Below, piece after piece: positions 18,749 to 20,587 of a DNA stretch of 20,587 nt. The DNA is from an uncultured candidate division WPS-2 bacterium. Lineage in GTDB: Bacteria > Vulcanimicrobiota > Vulcanimicrobiia > Vulcanimicrobiales > Vulcanimicrobiaceae. The stretch's first letter is position 1. The number at the start of each line of letters is the position of its first letter. The stretch lies in contig CALEYW010000036.1 of assembly GCA_937927945.1 (NCBI GenBank), positions 1 through 20,587 on the forward strand, written 5' to 3'. The position numbers and the translations under genes were made by a program. Below the pieces are notes generated by a model. That model did not search any database. It saw only the letters and a program-made list of their open reading frames with translations, and was not told the DNA's origin.

Positions 18749-20587
18749 ATGCGTACGCTTACGGACGTTTTCGCACCCGGCACGCCTGCGTTGCCGGAGG
18801 GGCTTCGGACGCTCACGGTGTCGCCGGGCCGCGTCGTCGAACCCGGGCAGACCGTGCACGCGAACTTCACGTTCCGCAACTTCGGCGGCGGGACCGCGAC
18901 CGGGTTTCGCGTCCGCTTCCGGTTACCCGAAGGCCTGACGTACTTGGTCGGCACCGCGCGCATCGACGACACCGCGATCGACGAACACGGCGGCCTCACC
19001 TCTCTCCTGCAAAGTTCGGGCGCGAGCCTGGGCGACGTCCCCCCGGGCGGTGAGCGAAAGATCTCCCTCGCATACAGCGTCGCCCCGACGATCGAGAACG
19101 GCACGCCGATCACGCTCCAGGCGGCGATCGCGTCGTTCGAAGTTCCGCTGATCGGGTCGAACATCATCCGGCTCGTCGTGCGCAGCCGGCCGACCCTCGC
19201 GGGCCCGACGACGAAGCTTTCCCTCACCCCGGTGCGCGAGGCGGTCCCCGAAGCAGAGCTGCAGCTGAAGGCGCAAATCCACAACTCCGGCCAGAGCAGC
19301 GCGCACGACGTCATCGTGCTGCTGCCCGTCCCCGCCAACACCACCTACGTCGCCGGCAGCGCGCGCGTCGACGGCCGCACTCCGCCGGGCCTCTCCGAGG
19401 CGGAGCCGTTCGGCCTCTCGCGCCCGACGATCGTCGCGTCGACCCTCGGCCCCGGCGCGACGCTCGACGTCAACTACACCGTCCGCGTCGACGCGACGCT
19501 CGAAGACGCGACTCCGATCGTCGCCAACGCGTCGATCTGCACGCAAGAGCTGGCGGAGTTCGCGCTCGCGCCGGTCACGCTGAAGATCCCCTCGCGGCCT
19601 TCCTTCGGCAGCGACGAGACCGGGTTCGTAGCGGATTGCGAGGATGAAGTCGTCCCGGGCCAGCGCGTGAAGCTGACGGCGCGCGTGCGCAACGTCGGCA
19701 CGGCGCGCGCTCGCGGCGTCAAGGTGAAGATCAAGCTGCCCGACGGGCTCACCTACACCGGCGGCTCCCGGCGCGTCGACAACGCGCCGAGCGTCGACCG
19801 CGACCGGGATCCGGGGTTGTTCGACCTCGGCGACATCGAGCCGGGCCGCTCCGTCGCGGTCGCGATCGCGGGCGTCGTCCGCTCGCCGGTCGCGAACGGC
19901 CACGAACTCGCGCTTGCGGCGCGCGTCGAGTGGTCGAAGGGCGAGCGCGCCTTCGAGCGCACCGTCACCGTGCATTCCAGCCCGGCGTTTCCGGCCGCGT
20001 TCAACACGATCGATCGCGAAACACCGAAGCAGATCGGGCCGGGCGACACCGCGACGTTCGCGATCCACCTCGAGAACATCGGGACCGACGTCGCGACCGA
20101 CGTCCGCCTTCAGCTCGAAGCCGACGACGGTCTCGAAGGGCTCAAGGTGACCGAAAAGGACACCGAGCTGACGATCGCCGACGACGGCGCCGTCCATCTC
20201 GACAAGCTGCCACCGGGCGTGCAGCGCAAACTGCGGCTCGACGCGCGCGTCGCGGACGCGCTCGAAGATCAGCGCCAGCTGCGCGTTCGCGCGACGCTGC
20301 GCACGGCGACGCTCGCCGACATCCCGCTCGGCTCTGCCGTGCACGTGGCGTCCTCGCGTCCGAGGTTCTCGGTTGCGGGTTCGCAGCTCGAGCTCGAAAG
20401 CGACGACGTGCTGCGCCCGAACCGCACCACCGCCTGCCGCCTGACGCTCCACAACGAGGGCACCGACCGCGGCCGCGACGTGCGCGTGCGGCTGCAGCTT
20501 CCCGAAGAGCTCCGGCTCGAGAGCGTCGACGGCGCGTCGCGCGACGCGGAGACGGTCGTCTTCGGTGAGATCCCGGCGCTCGAGACG
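18749..20587 (+). CDS. DUF11-like repeat protein, 3' end outside the window
   Basis: An open frame of 613 codons runs from the ATG at 18749 to the right edge. It is built of about five tandem beta-rich modules of some 125 residues. Module hallmarks recur: an opening ExVxPGQxV, then RNxGxxxA, then LPxGLTYxxGSxRVD (LPEGLTYLVGTARID near 60, TYVAGSARVD near 200, LPDGLTYTGGSRRVD near 330). These are features of DUF11/CARDB-type surface proteins. No signal peptide is visible at this start (MRTLTDVFAPGTPALPEGLR), which is odd for such proteins. Either export is non-classical, a membrane segment lies beyond the window, or the true start differs; a TGA at 18707-18709 limits it. The upstream region also serves Uma2 J. 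Confidence 0.78.
   Translation, partial: MRTLTDVFAPGTPALPEGLRTLTVSPGRVVEPGQTVHANFTFRNFGGGTATGFRVRFRLPEGLTYLVGTARIDDTAIDEHGGLTSLLQSSGASLGDVPPGGERKISLAYSVAPTIENGTPITLQAAIASFEVPLIGSNIIRLVVRSRPTLAGPTTKLSLTPVREAVPEAELQLKAQIHNSGQSSAHDVIVLLPVPANTTYVAGSARVDGRTPPGLSEAEPFGLSRPTIVASTLGPGATLDVNYTVRVDATLEDATPIVANASICTQELAEFALAPVTLKIPSRPSFGSDETGFVADCEDEVVPGQRVKLTARVRNVGTARARGVKVKIKLPDGLTYTGGSRRVDNAPSVDRDRDPGLFDLGDIEPGRSVAVAIAGVVRSPVANGHELALAARVEWSKGERAFERTVTVHSSPAFPAAFNTIDRETPKQIGPGDTATFAIHLENIGTDVATDVRLQLEADDGLEGLKVTEKDTELTIADDGAVHLDKLPPGVQRKLRLDARVADALEDQRQLRVRATLRTATLADIPLGSAVHVASSRPRFSVAGSQLELESDDVLRPNRTTACRLTLHNEGTDRGRDVRVRLQLPEELRLESVDGASRDAETVVFGEIPALET

Noticed and set aside
18923..20452. Long minus-strand open frame opposite the DUF11-like gene
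   Set aside because: Its translation is compositionally biased and repetitive (RDRR/ARR-rich), while the plus strand shows clear repeated modules.

Overview
The window is GC-rich chromosomal DNA from a bacterium. It reads as an accessory island of small nuclease-like genes and toxin-antitoxin modules set among ordinary housekeeping-type genes. High GC, frequent GTG/TTG starts, -10 boxes placed right at start codons (apparently leaderless transcripts) and heavy amplification of Uma2-family genes would fit a lineage such as Candidatus Eremiobacterota (WPS-2) or Chloroflexota. No rRNA or marker gene is present, so this is a weak inference. No tRNA, rRNA, CRISPR array or recognisable transposase was seen.

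Layout. 1-600 (minus): the start of a small unknown gene, a small CxxC/CxxC protein, hicB and a decapitated hicA, tightly packed. 638-2817: a frameshifted Uma2 gene (copy A) downstream of a SEC-C protein. 2863-3623: vapBC with a promoter/operator. 3683-4096: a broken two-helix membrane protein fused tail to tail with a broken Uma2 gene (B). 4514-7182: Uma2 fragment C, intact Uma2 D, a second SEC-C protein and an internally deleted Uma2 (E); C and E carry a 153-base direct repeat that flanks D and the SEC-C gene. 7497-8789 (plus): an oxalate/formate-antiporter-like MFS transporter. 8805-11125 (minus): three intact Uma2 genes (F, G, H) with a small exported protein between G and H. 11233-12630 (minus): an ExoX-like exonuclease and a YecA/SEC-C protein. 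12650-13262 (plus): mazEF with a good promoter. 13285-17144 (minus): a SWIM-SNF2 helicase whose start overlaps the end of Uma2 copy I. 17221-18020 (plus): a broken GNAT acetyltransferase. 18023-18616 (minus): Uma2 copy J. 18749 to the right edge (plus): a long DUF11-like repeat protein.

The main signal is a family of ten Uma2 loci (six intact, four broken) in 18 kb, all on the minus strand. They form two divergent protein subfamilies, A-type (A, C, D, E, I, J) and B-type (B, F, G, H). Nine of the ten have their 5' end, and all nine carry the same ungapped 34-base leader (TCACGAA-n-CGG-YAA, then a CGAGG Shine-Dalgarno, then RTGAGTGAYATGG). In eight of the nine a weaker GGnCA-type element lies a further 13 or so bases upstream. 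The leader is shared by subfamilies whose proteins have diverged widely, so it is either a common regulatory element or a cassette boundary. Two SEC-C/Uma2 units are duplicates of each other, and the broken copies point to frequent recombination. The functions of Uma2 and SEC-C proteins here are inferred from family membership only.
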